Shown one piece after another: positions 1 through 11,481 of a stretch of DNA of 64,000 nt (the stretch's first letter is position 1; every line of letters starts with the position of its first letter). The DNA is taken from assembly GCF_008728515.1 (NCBI RefSeq), contig NC_044996.1, forward strand, positions 99,579,287 to 99,643,286, given 5' to 3'. The position numbers and the translations under genes are program-made. The stretch is from Papio anubis. Lineage: Eukaryota; Chordata; Mammalia; Primates; Cercopithecidae. Below the pieces are notes generated by a model that was not told the origin of the DNA, did no database searches, and worked only from the letters and a program-made list of their open reading frames with translations.

Positions 1-142
1 TTCTTTTAAGTTGCATAACTGTTCATTGAAGTAAATTTATTGGTATGAAAGAAAATTCATAGGTTGGTGAGTTTGGCTTTTGTTGGGTGGAGGATGATAA
101 GAAGGAAGGGGTGCACAGATTGGCGTGTTTGGAGACTTAAAG

Positions 143-380
143 CAGTGGTTCTCAGCTGAGGGTGACTTTGCCCCTCTGAAGGCATTTGGTGATGTCTGCA
201 CACTGTTTTGGGTTTTGGTTGGGGAGGGGAGATGCTACTGGCATGTAGTGAGTGGAGGCCAGTAATGGAGCCTAAATACCCTAATACCCTGTGATGCACA
301 GGATCCCCATCCCCCCAAAACTTTCCTACCAACCAAGAATGTTCTGACCCCGTATGGCCACAGTGCTGGCGTTGAGCAAA
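143..380 (+). mobile_element. MER20-like hAT-Charlie DNA transposon
   Basis: The segment opens with the terminal motif CAGTGGTTCTCA and ends near GTTGAGCAAA, its imperfect inverted counterpart. The interior holds the expected order: a TTTGCCCC-type block, GATGTCTGCA, GTGCTACTGGCATGTAGTG-type text and ATGCACAGGA. Length is close to the roughly 220 bp family consensus as I remember it. It is a non-autonomous element with no coding capacity. Divergence is high, as expected for an insertion shared by placental mammals. Confidence 0.8.
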
Positions 381-2107
381 AAATGGCTTAAAATTAACAC
401 AGAAAAGAAATGAAAACCAAAGTCCTCCCTGCTGCATTGACACGTATGGAAGATACATGTCAATTTAGCCTGATTCACTCATTCCTGCAAATAGGTATGT
501 CTAAATATTACTTCTAGACATCTCAAGGAATAGAAACTATAGCTTACTAACAAAAAGGTTTTACATGTGGTTTCAGAGATTCATTGTTTTTTAGGTTTTC
601 ACTTTTAGGATATAATTCTTTTTCTCAAGCCTGAATTTCTATGGTGTCCTTTTGGCCTCTTCCATTTCCAGTTGAGCTTCCTGTCATGGAGGTAATAATT
701 AGCTGGTAGCTATTCTGCATGAAATATACTTTGTCCAAGTTCTGTAGAGGCTGCTATTAAATTGCCCCTGAGCTTTAGATAGCATCAACCCAGTAAGGAG
801 TGCTGCAGTGTATTAACATTATTTACATTCTTACTAAGCATATAAAGATAGTGGGGTGGGAAAGACAGAAGATAATGCTCCGTAAGAATCCTGCCTTGTT
901 GGGATCCAATGGCATTGTATGGGGTTCTTGTTAATAAAACACTTAAAGGTCTATTTTTAGATCTTTAGATTGTGCCTCAAGACTTGAATTTGAGTTGTGT
1001 AAGGCTTAGCAGTTAGCTGTGCTCCCATCTGCCATCCCAACCTTGCAAAAGGTAACAGAACCATGGTATCTGGGGCAATACATCATTCTTAGACATTTCT
1101 GGTGACTTATCATCAAATGTCAGGGCACTAAAATCAATGAAGAGATGGGATAGAGCTGGTACAAGAGAAGAAACCTGGAAAGCAGAGAAAGGGAAGGTTT
1201 GTGAAGAATGGCACAGTAGGGAAGACTGTAACACAAACCAACAGTGATTGATTCTGCGTGCCAGAAATCCTTTTAAGCAGCTGACTAGGGAGCACCACAT
1301 TGCTTTAGGCAGTGGGGATGCAGTAGAGAAGGTGAAGCAAGGACCTGGCCCTGGTACGGACCTTGTATCCCAGATGGATGAAATCTCAATAGAAGGTAAC
1401 TGTGGTAAGTGAACGAAGGAGATGAAGCTATGATGTGGGAGCATTAACAAGGAGTGGGCTGTGTTAGGAACCTTAAGAAATTTGAGACGAGAGAACAGAA
1501 GGGATTTAGCTAGAACTGGAGGGGCAGGTAGAGGGAACAGCAAATAGAACAATCTTGGCTGCTGATTTTATAAAATGAGACATTTTATCATAGTCCTAAG
1601 AGAAGCCTACATGTCTCCTTCTTAGTTTTAATTGTGACATGTGCTTTAGTTACCTGAAAAATCACTGCCCTCTTAAAATTATATTTTAAAAAGATACCAC
1701 CACCATCTCTACCAAAAAAAAAAGTATATGAGGGTATAAAACATCATGAATTGATAATTTCTTTTCAATTATAAACACTAAAGTCCAATATTTTAAAATG
1801 CAGATCTCCTCCCATAACTTTTTTAAAACTGTGGAGTTGTAGATGTACAAGTTTTTGCTGTTGTGGTTCATTGAATATTAGCCTTTCATCATAGCCTTTA
1901 ATAATATTAAAATAATGTTAAAAAACCTTATCTCTTGGCCTGAAAATATTTACATATTCAATTGCTTATCTATTTTCCTATTGATCTTTTTTTTAACTTC
2001 CTGAGGTCAGAGAAGGTACCAAAAAGAGTGGTAAGTAGCTTTCACTCAGGGTCTTTTTTTTTGTTTGTTCTTGAATTTTAATTTCTCAAAAGGACCTTGT
2101 ACAATTT
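381..2107. other. Unassigned intergenic sequence
   Basis: No gene or clear repeat is visible. The block 1,040-1,560 has purine-rich text (for example around 1,310-1,350) that resembles reverse-strand L2 but is too diverged to call. The 179-codon minus-strand frame here has no recognisable domain and is treated as chance. Confidence 0.4.
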
Positions 2108-2215
2108 TTCTCATTGTGGTTAAAAAAATTTTTCCATAAAACTAATCATCTTACCTATTTTAAGTATGCAGTACAGTAGTGCTAACTATATAATATGTGT
2201 ACCTTGTTGCACACA
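2108..2215 (-). mobile_element. Old L1M 3' fragment
   Basis: The text runs from a TTGTGGTTAAAA-like block through TTTTAAGTATGCAGTACAGT and a GCTAACTATAT-like block. It resembles the reverse complement of mammalian-wide L1M 3' sequence. It is short and strongly diverged, so the call is tentative. Confidence 0.4.
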
Positions 2216-2361
2216 ATATTTTTTGACTTGGCCTGAGTTACAATCTTACATGTGCTTCTAATAGGGTGAATCTGAGTGAGGCATTTAGGAGGGAGAAAAA
2301 ACAATGTGGAGGGGCCAAATGAAACAAGATTAGCACAATGAGGATAACTTTTGAAATTGCC

Positions 2362-2640
2362 TTTTTTTTTTTTTTTTTTTGAGACGTAGTCTCACTTTGT
2401 CACCCAGGCTGGAGTGCAGTGGCGTGGTCTCGGTTCACTGCAACTTCCACTTTCCAGGCTCAAGGGATCCTCCCATCTCAGCCTCCTGAGTAGCTGGGAC
2501 TACAGTGGCGTACCACCATGCCTAGGTAATTTTTGTGTTTTTAGTGGAGATGGGATTTTACCATGTTGGCCGGGCTAGTCTCGAACTCCTGACTTCAAGT
2601 GATCCACCCACCTTGGCCTTCCAAAGTGCTGGGATTACAA
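2362..2640 (-). mobile_element. AluS/AluJ-type element, head truncated
   Basis: A 19-nt T run is followed by the reverse complement of an Alu (GAGACGTAGTCTCACTTTGT, then GGCTGGAGTGCAGTGGCG). The dimer is nearly complete but stops at GGGATTACAA, so the first 20-25 bases of the Alu head are missing and it runs directly into a short TA repeat. Many CpG sites have decayed, which suggests an older subfamily. Confidence 0.93.
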
Positions 2641-4561
2641 ATATATATATTTTAAAGGCAGCAGAAATAGACAAAACTCAAATCTTATTTCAGGACTATA
2701 GTTGGTGTTCTTAAAAGGTCAGAGGAAGAGCCGAATATATCTGGAGGTCAAGTACAGCAGCCTGTAGGGTATGGGGCCAGTTCAGGATGGAGTGTAGAAG
2801 CAGTATTTGAGGAGCGGCACAGATAGAAATTCCTGATCCAGCTAGATTTGGCTCTCATAAACCCTCCAGTGAAGGGCCGTTTCCTACGAAGCCTGTCTCT
2901 TGCTCATTGCTGTCAGCCCCATTTCCTCTAAAAGTTGGCCCACACCTTCTATTGTCCTTTATGGCCTCTGGATACAGCACCATCTCCACGCAACACGTCT
3001 GTTGCATTTTCTCAGCAAGATGATCAAGAATTTCTTTACTTCGGCAATTCTAGGATCTGCTCATTTCTGGGACACTTTGGTTTTTGTCCCAAACATCTGA
3101 TTAAGTATCTCTCTTCAGTGGTTGGGTGCCTGGAGCCATCTCTGTATTACCTTTTGAGAGTTGTTTTCATTCTGATGTACAGGATCCACCTCACCCTGTT
3201 TATCTCCGAACTACCCACCTCTCCAACCTCACATTTGACTTTCTGTAAGCTCCAACTGGAGCTGCTGAGAGCGGAGACTTGGGATACATCTCAAAAACCT
3301 CAAGAATGCATTTTGATATGAGAGCGCCAAAGATGGTCCTAGCAACCCCAGGAGTAGGAAGGCATCCCTTTCAGTTCTCTGACAAGGACCAAGATTCTGA
3401 AGGGCAGAGGCTGAGAGCTCAGGTCTTATCACCTCTCCGAAGGTGGAGATAGATGTAGCGCCCCTTGCCATCCTGATATGGAAGTATGTATATACCCCCT
3501 TTCCCCCATTTACTTTGTGATTTTGGTATTTTTTCCTCTAGTAAATCCCCAAGTGAGGTCTTTAAAAAACATGAGAAGGGAAAAGAGGATGAAAAGAATT
3601 AGATTGGGATTGAGGTAAACATAGCATAACTGAAGAGCTTGAAGAATTGCGATGTGGAGGGCAATTACACTAACCCTGGTACTGTTAATAGTGACTTGGT
3701 GAGTAACTTATATGTAGATTTCCTTTTACTTAGAACCTGCTACTCCGTCTACCTCTCTTAAGCTGTAGTGTTTTTTTAATGGAGGAGGGAGGAAAGACGT
3801 TGGCTTACAATTTGCTGCCTAATCTAATATTTGGTTCTCATGCACTGATTTAACAGATGTGTATTGAGCCCCTACCTTTGTTAGACCTTGAACAAGATGC
3901 TGGACCCAGTGCAATAGGCAGGATCAACTCAGACCCCTCTTCTAACATAGGAACTGCACACTGGCCTGTAGACGTGTTCCCTTTGGTCCACACGGTTATA
4001 AACACTGCAGTGTTTTTTTTTTTTTTTCTCTTGAAAATCTGGTTGATTTGGCCCCCTGGAACTGCATCCTCACGTGGCAAATTCAGGGAAGTGGCAGGAG
4101 GAAAGGGGTTGCTGAGAAATGTCTGCCGTGATCAGTAGAGGTACATGTTCTACAACCTTCCCTGGCCTCTGTTTCTCATTGTGTTAGTTATTTTTGTCCG
4201 TGGGGGGAATCTTGGTTGGGATTCCTCCATCTTCACGTGCTTCTCTTCACAGGAATCATCCTGTGGGCTGGGGAGCCTGGGATGAGAGCTGGGACAGAAG
4301 CTGAGTTGGGATGGGAAGTGTGGCTCCCTGCTGCTCTCCCTATGAGTGGGTGATGCCCCAGAGCTCTTCCCCAGAGCTCTGCCCGTGAGCTGTGCCCTTG
4401 AGCTATGCCCTTCATCGAGCCCTTCCCAGGCCACTGCTGCACAGCTTTTTGGCTGCACAGTTGCTTTGCACTCTTCAAGATTAGAATGTCGGAAAGGGGA
4501 AGTCATGCTACCAGCTATTCTAACTCTCCTATCCATGAACTTCTGTTCTTGACAGTTGTGC
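2641..4561. other. Unassigned sequence, possible L2 scrap
   Basis: No gene is seen. Text around 3,845-3,960 (TGTATTGAGCCCCTACC and what follows) looks like a reverse-strand L2 or MIR scrap. A T run lies at about 4,013-4,027. Frames at 2,900-3,321 and 4,150-4,629 show no domain, and several read into the next Alu. Confidence 0.4.
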
Positions 4562-4852
4562 TTTTTTTTTTGAGACGGAGTCTCGCTCTGTCGCCCAGGC
4601 TGGAGTGCAGTGGCCGGATCTCGGCTCACTGCAAGCTCCGCCTCTGGGTTTATGCCATTCTCCTGCCTCAGCCTCCCGAGTAGCTGGGACTACAGGCGCC
4701 CGCCACCTCGCCCGGCTAGTTTTTTGTATTTTTTAGTAGAGACGGGGTTTCACCGTGTTAGCCAGGATGGTCTTGATCTCCTGACCTCGTGATCCGCCCG
4801 CCTCAGCCTCCCAAAGTGCTGGGATTACAGGCTTGAGCCACCGCGCCCGGCC
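4562..4852 (-). mobile_element. AluY, Old World monkey type
   Basis: This is a full-length young Alu in reverse orientation. It carries variants I associate with cercopithecid AluY (AluYRa-like): GTGGCCGGATCTC, GGGTTTATGCCATTC, CCACCTCGCCCGGCTAG, and ACAGGCTTGAGCC instead of the human GGCGTGAGCC. CpGs are largely intact. The flanks repeat TGTGCT followed by T runs (4,557 and 4,853), a plausible target-site duplication partly hidden by the tail. Confidence 0.93.
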
Positions 4853-5219
4853 TGTGCTCTTTTTTTTTGTTCCTAAAAGTCCACCTGTGGCATTGTTCCT
4901 GCCTCCACACCCGTGTCTTGGCAGCCCTTCCTGCCTAGGGGACCCTTTCCTTCCCGCTCTTGGGGGTGCTGCTCACCTTTGAAAGCACAGCCTGCCTCCC
5001 TTTCTTGAAGGCTCTGAAGGCTGGGCACTGTGGGGCTCGAGGCTGGGGGTGGGCAGCAGAGAACAGAGTTGCCTACAGGGGCTCTTACAGCTTTTAGCAA
5101 AACAGTTGACTTTATCTGTTTTACATTTTGGACTTTCTCATAAATTTTCTTTCAAGAAAACATTGCAATGCTCAAGGTATATAATAATATAAGGCATGTT
5201 GTCTTATATTATTCATTGT

Positions 5220-5370
5220 CTTCCCTAATCTTCATACCTGGTCTCTAAGATTCCATCATGAGTTCTGGAGAGCAGGGTCTCAGTCCTGTATATCTCTGCT
5301 GTCCCAGAGCCCAGCCACTGCACTGTAAATTCTAAGGTTGAAAATAAATATTTGTTGCGGGAACGAATTA
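5220..5370 (+). mobile_element. L2 3' end fragment
   Basis: The text follows the L2 3' pattern: AGAGCAGGGTCTCAGTCCTG, a CTGCTGTCCCAGAGCC block, then AATAAATATTTGTTGCGGGA. The segment is short and diverged. Confidence 0.5.
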
Positions 5371-5814
5371 AAGTAGTTCCTTCTCTGATTTTCAGAGCAC
5401 AGAGTTTACAGATGATACAAATTTAAATTTTTCATACCCTGCGACCACCTCCTTCTATTACTTGCTCCTCTTAAAACGTGTAGTTTAGAAAATGGGAGCC
5501 ATCTTCTCTTTGTCTTGCTCATCCTTCAGGTTCCTTTCACCTATCTCTTAAGTCTGGGGCTAAAAGTAAAGGACAGGTGGGGACAGGTAGTGACAGGCCT
5601 GGCTGGAGCATCTCTGGGAGCTCTGAGTCACCTGACGTGGGGGGAATGCAGGGGAGGCTGGGCACTTTGACAAGATTTAGGGTGGAGACCACAGTCCTCT
5701 CAGAAACACTCCACGGATTCCCAGACTCTGTTGTTAAGAAACTGTACATACAACATGGTGTCTCCCACTGGAGACCCCAAATCCCAGGGCAAGGTAAAAA
5801 GATGGCTGAACTGG

Positions 5815-5925
5815 GAATTGGTAGCCCTGATTTACTTGCTAACCCCACTGCCTATTTATTTAACCTTAGGCAAATCACTAAACTTTTCTAGGTCTGTTTC
5901 ATCTCATTTTGAGAATTCAATATGG
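5815..5925 (+). mobile_element. Possible MIR fragment
   Basis: ACCTTAGGCAAATCACTAAA followed by a GTCTGTTTCATCTC block matches the MIR core (ACCTTGGGCAAGTCACTTAA, then CAGTTTCCTCATCT). Flanks are too diverged to set exact limits. Confidence 0.45.
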
Positions 5926-6399
5926 GAGAGCCCTCCCAGCATGATTTCCCTGCTGGTTGTGAATCTCCTCTGACTCAGCAGACAATGCTTTATGCCAGTA
6001 TTCCTCTGCAGTTTCACAAGAGGGCACTAAGCCTCAGAGGCTGTGAGCATGAAAGGGCCAGAGGCAAACATACAATTTATTTCCAGTCTCTGCCTTATCT
6101 TCAAGTGGGATTTTTTTGTATTCTAATCTTCACTATAGCTATGTTTTCATATTTAAACAATTTAAAATTTATTTTTACAAATTTCATTATTTATTGTCCT
6201 CAGATTTTGTAGTGTAAGTTAAACCCCAAGGATATGGAACATGCCTATCCCCTGGTTTTGTAAATTCCCTGGAGTGTCCCCATGCTACTTATAGCTATCT
6301 TGTTCGTGGTCAGTTTTAAATTACAAGTTGGATGGAGATTATGCCTCATTATAATTATTGCATATGCATATAGCAGTTGACTTAACCCCCACCCCTAAC

Positions 6400-6541
6400 C
6401 CTATACAAAAGGTACTGTTAGTTACTGTCATTTTATAGATGGAAAACTGAAGCACATGAATGTTCAGTAAATTGTAAATGGTGTAGCTGGGATTAGCCCT
6501 GGCCAGTCTGTGTTCTTAGCCTCACTCTGTTATCCTGCCTC
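6400..6541 (-). mobile_element. MIR element
   Basis: This is reverse-strand MIR text: TCATTTTATAGATGGAAAAC, TGTAGCTGGGATTAGCCCTG and a CAGTCTGTGTTCTTAGCC block. These correspond to the conserved MIR core and its tRNA-derived side. Confidence 0.65.
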
Positions 6542-6673
6542 TATGGTAAACTAATTTAGGGAAGCCGATTGATTTTTTGTTGTTGTTGTTTTCAGATCAT
6601 GATCTGATAATTTTGGTGTTACTTATCACACAGCATTTTTAGAATAAATGTTAACAACTATTTGCAGGTGCGT

Positions 6674-6743
6674 ATTTGCAGGCACCTATTTTGCCTAGAG
6701 TTCAGGAAATTTGCAGGCACCTATTTTGCCTAGAGTTCAGGAA
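6674..6743. repeat. Perfect two-copy 35-bp tandem duplication
   Basis: The unit beginning ATTTGCAGGCACCTATTTTG occurs at 6,674-6,708 and again at 6,709-6,743 with no differences. A partial copy (TTTGCAGGTG) precedes it at 6,661. Absence of divergence implies a recent local duplication. Confidence 0.95.
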
Positions 6744-7699
6744 ACTCAGTGGTGAGGCCTGATGTTCTCAATTACTGAGAACTCAGGTCAGGCTCAGTTC
6801 TGTGGCTACAGATAGATTCTCCCTGGTGTGCGCAACTAGCCAGTTCCAGAGAGTCACCACATGAGGCAGGCGGGGCAGGGGCTGCCTCTGACTAGAGGGA
6901 TTGGTGTCACTGCCGGAGAGAAAATCAATCTGAAGTTTGTCTCATGATTCCAGATGATGGATCTGCATAAGCCATGTAGTTGGATGTTTTCAAACAATGT
7001 GACTAAGATACGAAAGATACATATATTAAAGTTACTGTAGTGGCTTTGTAGTATTATTTGCTATTGATGCACTTTGCTTACAATTCACTGTGTTTCTTAA
7101 CTGTGTAAACAAAAAGCAAGCGCCATTTATTACACACAGTTCTGCTGAATGCTTGTGGCTTAACGTTTGTCAGATATTTCAATACATAGCCACAGATCAC
7201 TCTGCATGACATTAACAACAACAAAGTCTGTCTGTTTCTTTGTTGTAAAAAATTGGGATCGGCCTGTGGGCCTGCTATATGTCTCAATGTGGCAAAGGCA
7301 GCAATAAAATGTCACAGAGGAGAACAAACTAGCCTATATCTAAAGAGAAGATTTTAAACAGACATATGACCTAGACTTAGGCAACTGGAAGAAAGCTTTC
7401 ATACGTTGCTACTTGGGGGCCTACTGACGTACTTTGATGGGTGCTCACGGGTTATTTTTCTGTAGTACCCCACCGAAGGCCCATCTCTCGACAAGGCACT
7501 GAATCCCATCATCCTGTCTTCTAATCAAGGTTCCTGCAGTTGTCCCTGTGGTCCCTGGTGACATCTGTTCTTCCACCCACATCGCCTTCCAGCTACTATA
7601 CCGTATCTCTGAAGAGTTGTTGTCTCTCTTTACTGCCTCACATACCTCTCCTCCCATGCTCTGCAGTCCTCACTCCAGTTAGGCTTGGTGTTCCCCTCC
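6744..7699. other. Unassigned intergenic sequence
   Basis: No gene is visible. Frames at 7,078-7,287 and 7,445-7,657 (minus) have no recognisable features. The last 250 bases may be a decayed upstream extension of the neighbouring L2. Confidence 0.4.
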
Positions 7700-9003
7700 C
7701 CGCCCCCAAATGACTCTCTGACCAAATCGCCCAGGACCTCTACCTTTCAAATTCAGTATTGAGTCCCCAATCTTCATCTTATTCAGCCTACTGGTAGGAT
7801 CTGGCCCAACCAATCATGCTCTCTTCCTTGAAATCATTTTTTTTTTCACTTGGCTCCTTGATGCCACACTTGGTCCTTTGCCTACCCAGAGGGTGATCCA
7901 TGCCAGTCTTCTTCGCTGATCCTCCTGGCATTGCTTCAGCCTCTTCATATTCAAGTGCCTCAGGCCTCCACAACTTCTGTAACTGTCCTCACTCCCAAAT
8001 TATCTAGTCCCTTGACATTAAATGTCACTTAAACACTGATGATTTTATCTTGGAACTCTGCTCAATTTCAACCATCTTTTCTGCCTCTCTGCTTGGATCT
8101 CTGATTGGCATCTCAAGCCTAGCATGTCCAAAGCTTAACTCTTCATTTCTTTCTACACACTTTCTCACCCCTGCCATACCCAAACTGCCCCATCTTGGTA
8201 AATGTCAGTGCCATTTTTTAAAATTGCAAAATCCTAGTGCTGCTACTGACCCCTCTCTTTAGCTTCTACTTCACATCAGCAAATCATGTCTGCTCTTCTT
8301 TTAAAATATATCCAGAATCGGACCACTTATAATCTCCACTGCTACTACCTAGTTCAGGCTGCTGTCAGGTCTTATCTGGAGGCAATCAGTTGGGTGCCTT
8401 ATTCCACCCTTGCCTTTGGAATCACCCTGTAAAGATTCTTAGATATCTCCCAATCTACTCACATGGGTTTCCATTTCTCTTGGAGTAAAGACCATAGCCC
8501 TTGTAAAGACAATGGCCTAGAAAGTCCTATGTGATCTGCCCTCCCATCTCTACCAAACCCAGTCAGTCTCATATCCCTCTTCATTCTCCCTTGATCATTT
8601 TGCTGTGGTGACACTGGCTTCTTTACTGTCTCTTTTACAAGTTTTCTCTGCCTTGCCCTCTCATTTGTTGCCTAGATATTTATGGGACCTACTACTTCTC
8701 TTCCTTTAGATCTTTGTTTAAATGCCTACTTGATCAGAGAGGCTTTCTTTCACTGATCACTCTAAACAAAATAAGTTGCTGCCAACCCTACTGCCACCCA
8801 CATATCCCAGGATTGCCTGCCTTCTCTATCCTGCTTGAGCACTCATCACCCGGAGCATATTATGTAGTTACTTGGTTGTATTTCCTTCCCCTTTAGACTG
8901 GATAGGGAATTTATCTCTTGTTCATTGCTGTATCACCTTAACCTAGTGTGGTGCCTGGAAGTTAGTAAGCACTCAGTAAACATTTTTTAAATGACTGAGT
9001 GAA
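7700..9003 (+). mobile_element. Long L2 (LINE-2) relic: end of ORF2 plus 3' UTR
   Basis: About 1.3 kb of pyrimidine-rich sequence follows the L2 sense strand in order. A decayed reverse-transcriptase block lies near 8,020-8,060 (CACTTAAACACTGATGATTT, the remnant of the Tyr-Ala-Asp-Asp coding stretch). Then come GGCATCTCAAGCCTAGCATG (8,107), CAGCAAATCATGTCTGCTC (8,277), ATCCAGAATCGGACCACTT (8,310) and TACTTGATCAGAGAGGCTTT (8,726). It ends with the 3' tail around AGTAAGCACTCAGTAAACAT near 8,975. The frame is broken many times. This is one of the longest L2 relics one usually meets in primate DNA. Confidence 0.8.
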
Positions 9004-9837
9004 TTTCCTAGGCAAACTGGTCAGAAATAGGCTATAGAGAATGGAAGAGTGGCTGTACCTGCCATTTAATATGCTCTCAATAAGATTACATTTATTGAAA
9101 TAAGATTTTATTGGCAATGAAACAAAATGCTATTGGGCATACAGAAAGGCATGAGAAAACCAGGCACTAAATTTGATATTAGTCAAGCAAATGTTCATAG
9201 TTGGAGAAATGATTGAAAGTCTATCTTTTCTTTCATAACAACAACTAGAAAGATAGAAGGAGTTTGAAGCTGTGTTATGTTTTGTTACTGAGTTACAGTC
9301 AGAAGGACTGCTGATCACACAACAAGCAATGCAACTCAAGGCAGAAGAAATTGCCAAATCCCCCAGAACAAAGCAGTGAGGAACTAGTTTGACTGTCACC
9401 CAAGACTGTCTTTAAGGCATTGTGTCATAGTTAATTGGCAAAGTTTGTTTTTTTCCTAATGATACATAAAATAATGAAGTGTCTTACAATCAACAGAGTT
9501 TTAGCTTGAATAAAATAGGGTGGATCTCTTTTCTAGATCTTAGAATGATGAAACGAATTTATAAATCTTAATTTTGTCATTTATGGTTGTTAGTTTACAT
9601 CTTAGTTTCTAAGATAACAAATGTTACTCTTCCTTATTAGTTAAACCAAGAAGGGAGAGATTTGGCCAGACACTTGTGCTATCATTTCTTGGTTTCCTTA
9701 CTGAAAGCCTTTCTCCAAGCATTACGTACAGAACTAGCATAATTGGGACCAATTATCCAGTCGTGAGTTTTGACTTTTGGTTCTCATGATTAGTTTGAAA
9801 ATAATTTTTTCAGACAGCTGCAGGTTTTGTTTTTCAT
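9004..9837. other. Unassigned intergenic sequence
   Basis: I see no gene and no repeat that I can name. The 89-codon minus-strand frame at 9,130-9,399 has no domain. Confidence 0.4.
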
Positions 9838-9968
9838 TTTTTTAAAAAATAATTATAGGTTCCTAAGAAGTTATAAAAATAGTACAGAGAGGTCTCGAGT
9901 ATCCATCAGCTAGTTTCTCCCCACAGTGACATCGCCCATAACTGTAGCACAGCTGCAGTTTTAATAGA
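9838..9968 (-). mobile_element. L1M fragment
   Basis: Text such as AAATAATTATAGGTTCCTAA, AAAAATAGTACAGAGAGGTC and CATAACTGTAGCACAGCTGC matches the reverse complement of an L1M 3' block (pattern: TTGCAAAAATAGTACAGAGA). It is the same block as the older L1 starting at 48,128. Confidence 0.6.
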
Positions 9969-10337
9969 TCATTTTGTTCTTTTCCCATGACCTGTTGGAG
10001 TAGGAATAGAGAGATCAGGTAATTTTGTTATGCTCTAAGCCACCTCACTTTAGGAGGGAGTGTTTCTGGTAACAGGTGGTGAGCCCAGAGGCACAGTTGC
10101 TATAGAGGGACTAATACATTGATTTTCATGACCTAGAGGAAATAATCACTCAGGTTAAAATGTCTTCAAGAGTTAGTGGCCTGAAGCTCTCCAACAGAGA
10201 AACTCCTAATTGATTTGTTTTTGCTTCAGCACAGCTTTCTTTTGAAGCAATCATTTTAGGGTGATTTCAGGTGCTCCAAAAAACCTCTTGAAATAGACCA
10301 ACTTAAAGATCTAGAACCTTAGTTGGAAGGGACGTGA

Positions 10338-10383
10338 GGTCAACCTTACCCATTGGATAGGGTCAACCTTACCCATTGGATAG
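10338..10383. repeat. Perfect two-copy 23-bp tandem duplication
   Basis: GGTCAACCTTACCCATTGGA plus TAG occurs at 10,338-10,360 and immediately again at 10,361-10,383 without a mismatch. It lies in otherwise unassigned sequence (9,969-11,010). Confidence 0.95.
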
Positions 10384-11010
10384 GGTGATTTTCCCCTTAA
10401 AGACCCAGTCAGGTTACTGTTGCAGTTCTTCTTAAGATCCTTTTCTGCTTAAGGCCTCAGTCCAGTTTCCACATGATGGACTTTTCTTACCCACAGATCA
10501 GACAACAGACAGGTGCCTCTGTGTTTTCCTTTTCTCCTTTCAGTTAAGTACATCTGCATTCTCAAATCTTGTGGTGGTTTTAGCCACCCACTCCTGACCT
10601 CCCTCCTACTTGCTGCTTCTCCACAGGCTGCAGTTTTTTGATAGCTTGGCCACATCCTAGAGAGAAGATAATGGTGGTAAATTAGGGAGTGAGCTGAGAG
10701 AGGTACATTACAGCAAAAATATGACAGAAGGTATTTGGTACAAGATTGGAAACTAAAGCTCATTATTATAATTATATTCTTCAAATAAGGGTAGTGCCTT
10801 CCTTACCCTGTTTCTCTTTCCTATTTCTATTATTTGTTATCTTTCACTTGCACTTTTGGACACCCTGTACTGTCTTCTGTCCCTTGAAGCCAGACTTCTA
10901 GGGTATGGTCTGCATTGTGAGCGGCCCTGATATCCCTATTTCCTCAGTCCAAATACTCACCTTTTGTTTTCTGCTTCTGCTGACTCTTTCACTACATCAC
11001 CTCAGCCAAG

Positions 11011-11110
11011 ACCACCACCTCCACCTCCATCTCCACCTCCACATCCACCTCCACCTCCACCTCTCGCTCCACCATTGTCCTCCACCTCTACCTCATTTCC
11101 ATCATTGTCC
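11011..11110. repeat. (CCACCT)n imperfect simple repeat
   Basis: A C/A/T-only hexanucleotide-like array of CCACCT and CCATCT units. It reads through as His/Leu-rich or Pro-rich open frames on the plus strand, which is why frames of 70-91 codons appear here. They have no gene context. Confidence 0.9.
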
Positions 11111-11461
11111 TTGCCCAAATGCCTGGCCTTCAAGTTGTCTTTGCTGCTGTTTTTTATTCTTTTCTCTTATCACTAGATGAGAACCACGTCATGTTAGCAT
11201 AGTTAGTGACTATGCTGAGACCAAACAGCCTTAAATTCATGTATACTCAGCATCAATGATGCCTTTGAAAATTCTGATTCTCCCCAGATAAAATATCAGA
11301 ATGGCAACCCCTGCCCCCTGCCCCTGACCTTCAGCCTCAAACATCTGGCATTTTGGGAGCAGATAAAACCCACACAGAGTGCCCAAGGACTCTTTTCTTC
11401 AGAGGGCTGGAACTCTGAGAATTTTCCCCTGCAATTGCTATTTGAAATATTTTTTTAAAAA

Positions 11462-11481
11462 AGAGAGAGAGAGAGAGAGAA
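11462..11481. repeat. (GA)n microsatellite
   Basis: About ten AG dinucleotides follow a short A-rich stretch. Confidence 0.9.

Noticed and set aside
1013..1552. 179-codon minus-strand open frame
   Set aside because: No domain, no codon-usage signal, no splice or promoter context. Lies in purine-rich possible L2 sequence.
4150..4629. 159-codon minus-strand open frame
   Set aside because: It begins inside the AluY at 4,562, a common source of chance frames, and has no recognisable domain.
10905..11180. His/Leu-rich and Pro-rich overlapping frames
   Set aside because: Products of the CCACCT simple repeat, which is open in two frames by composition.
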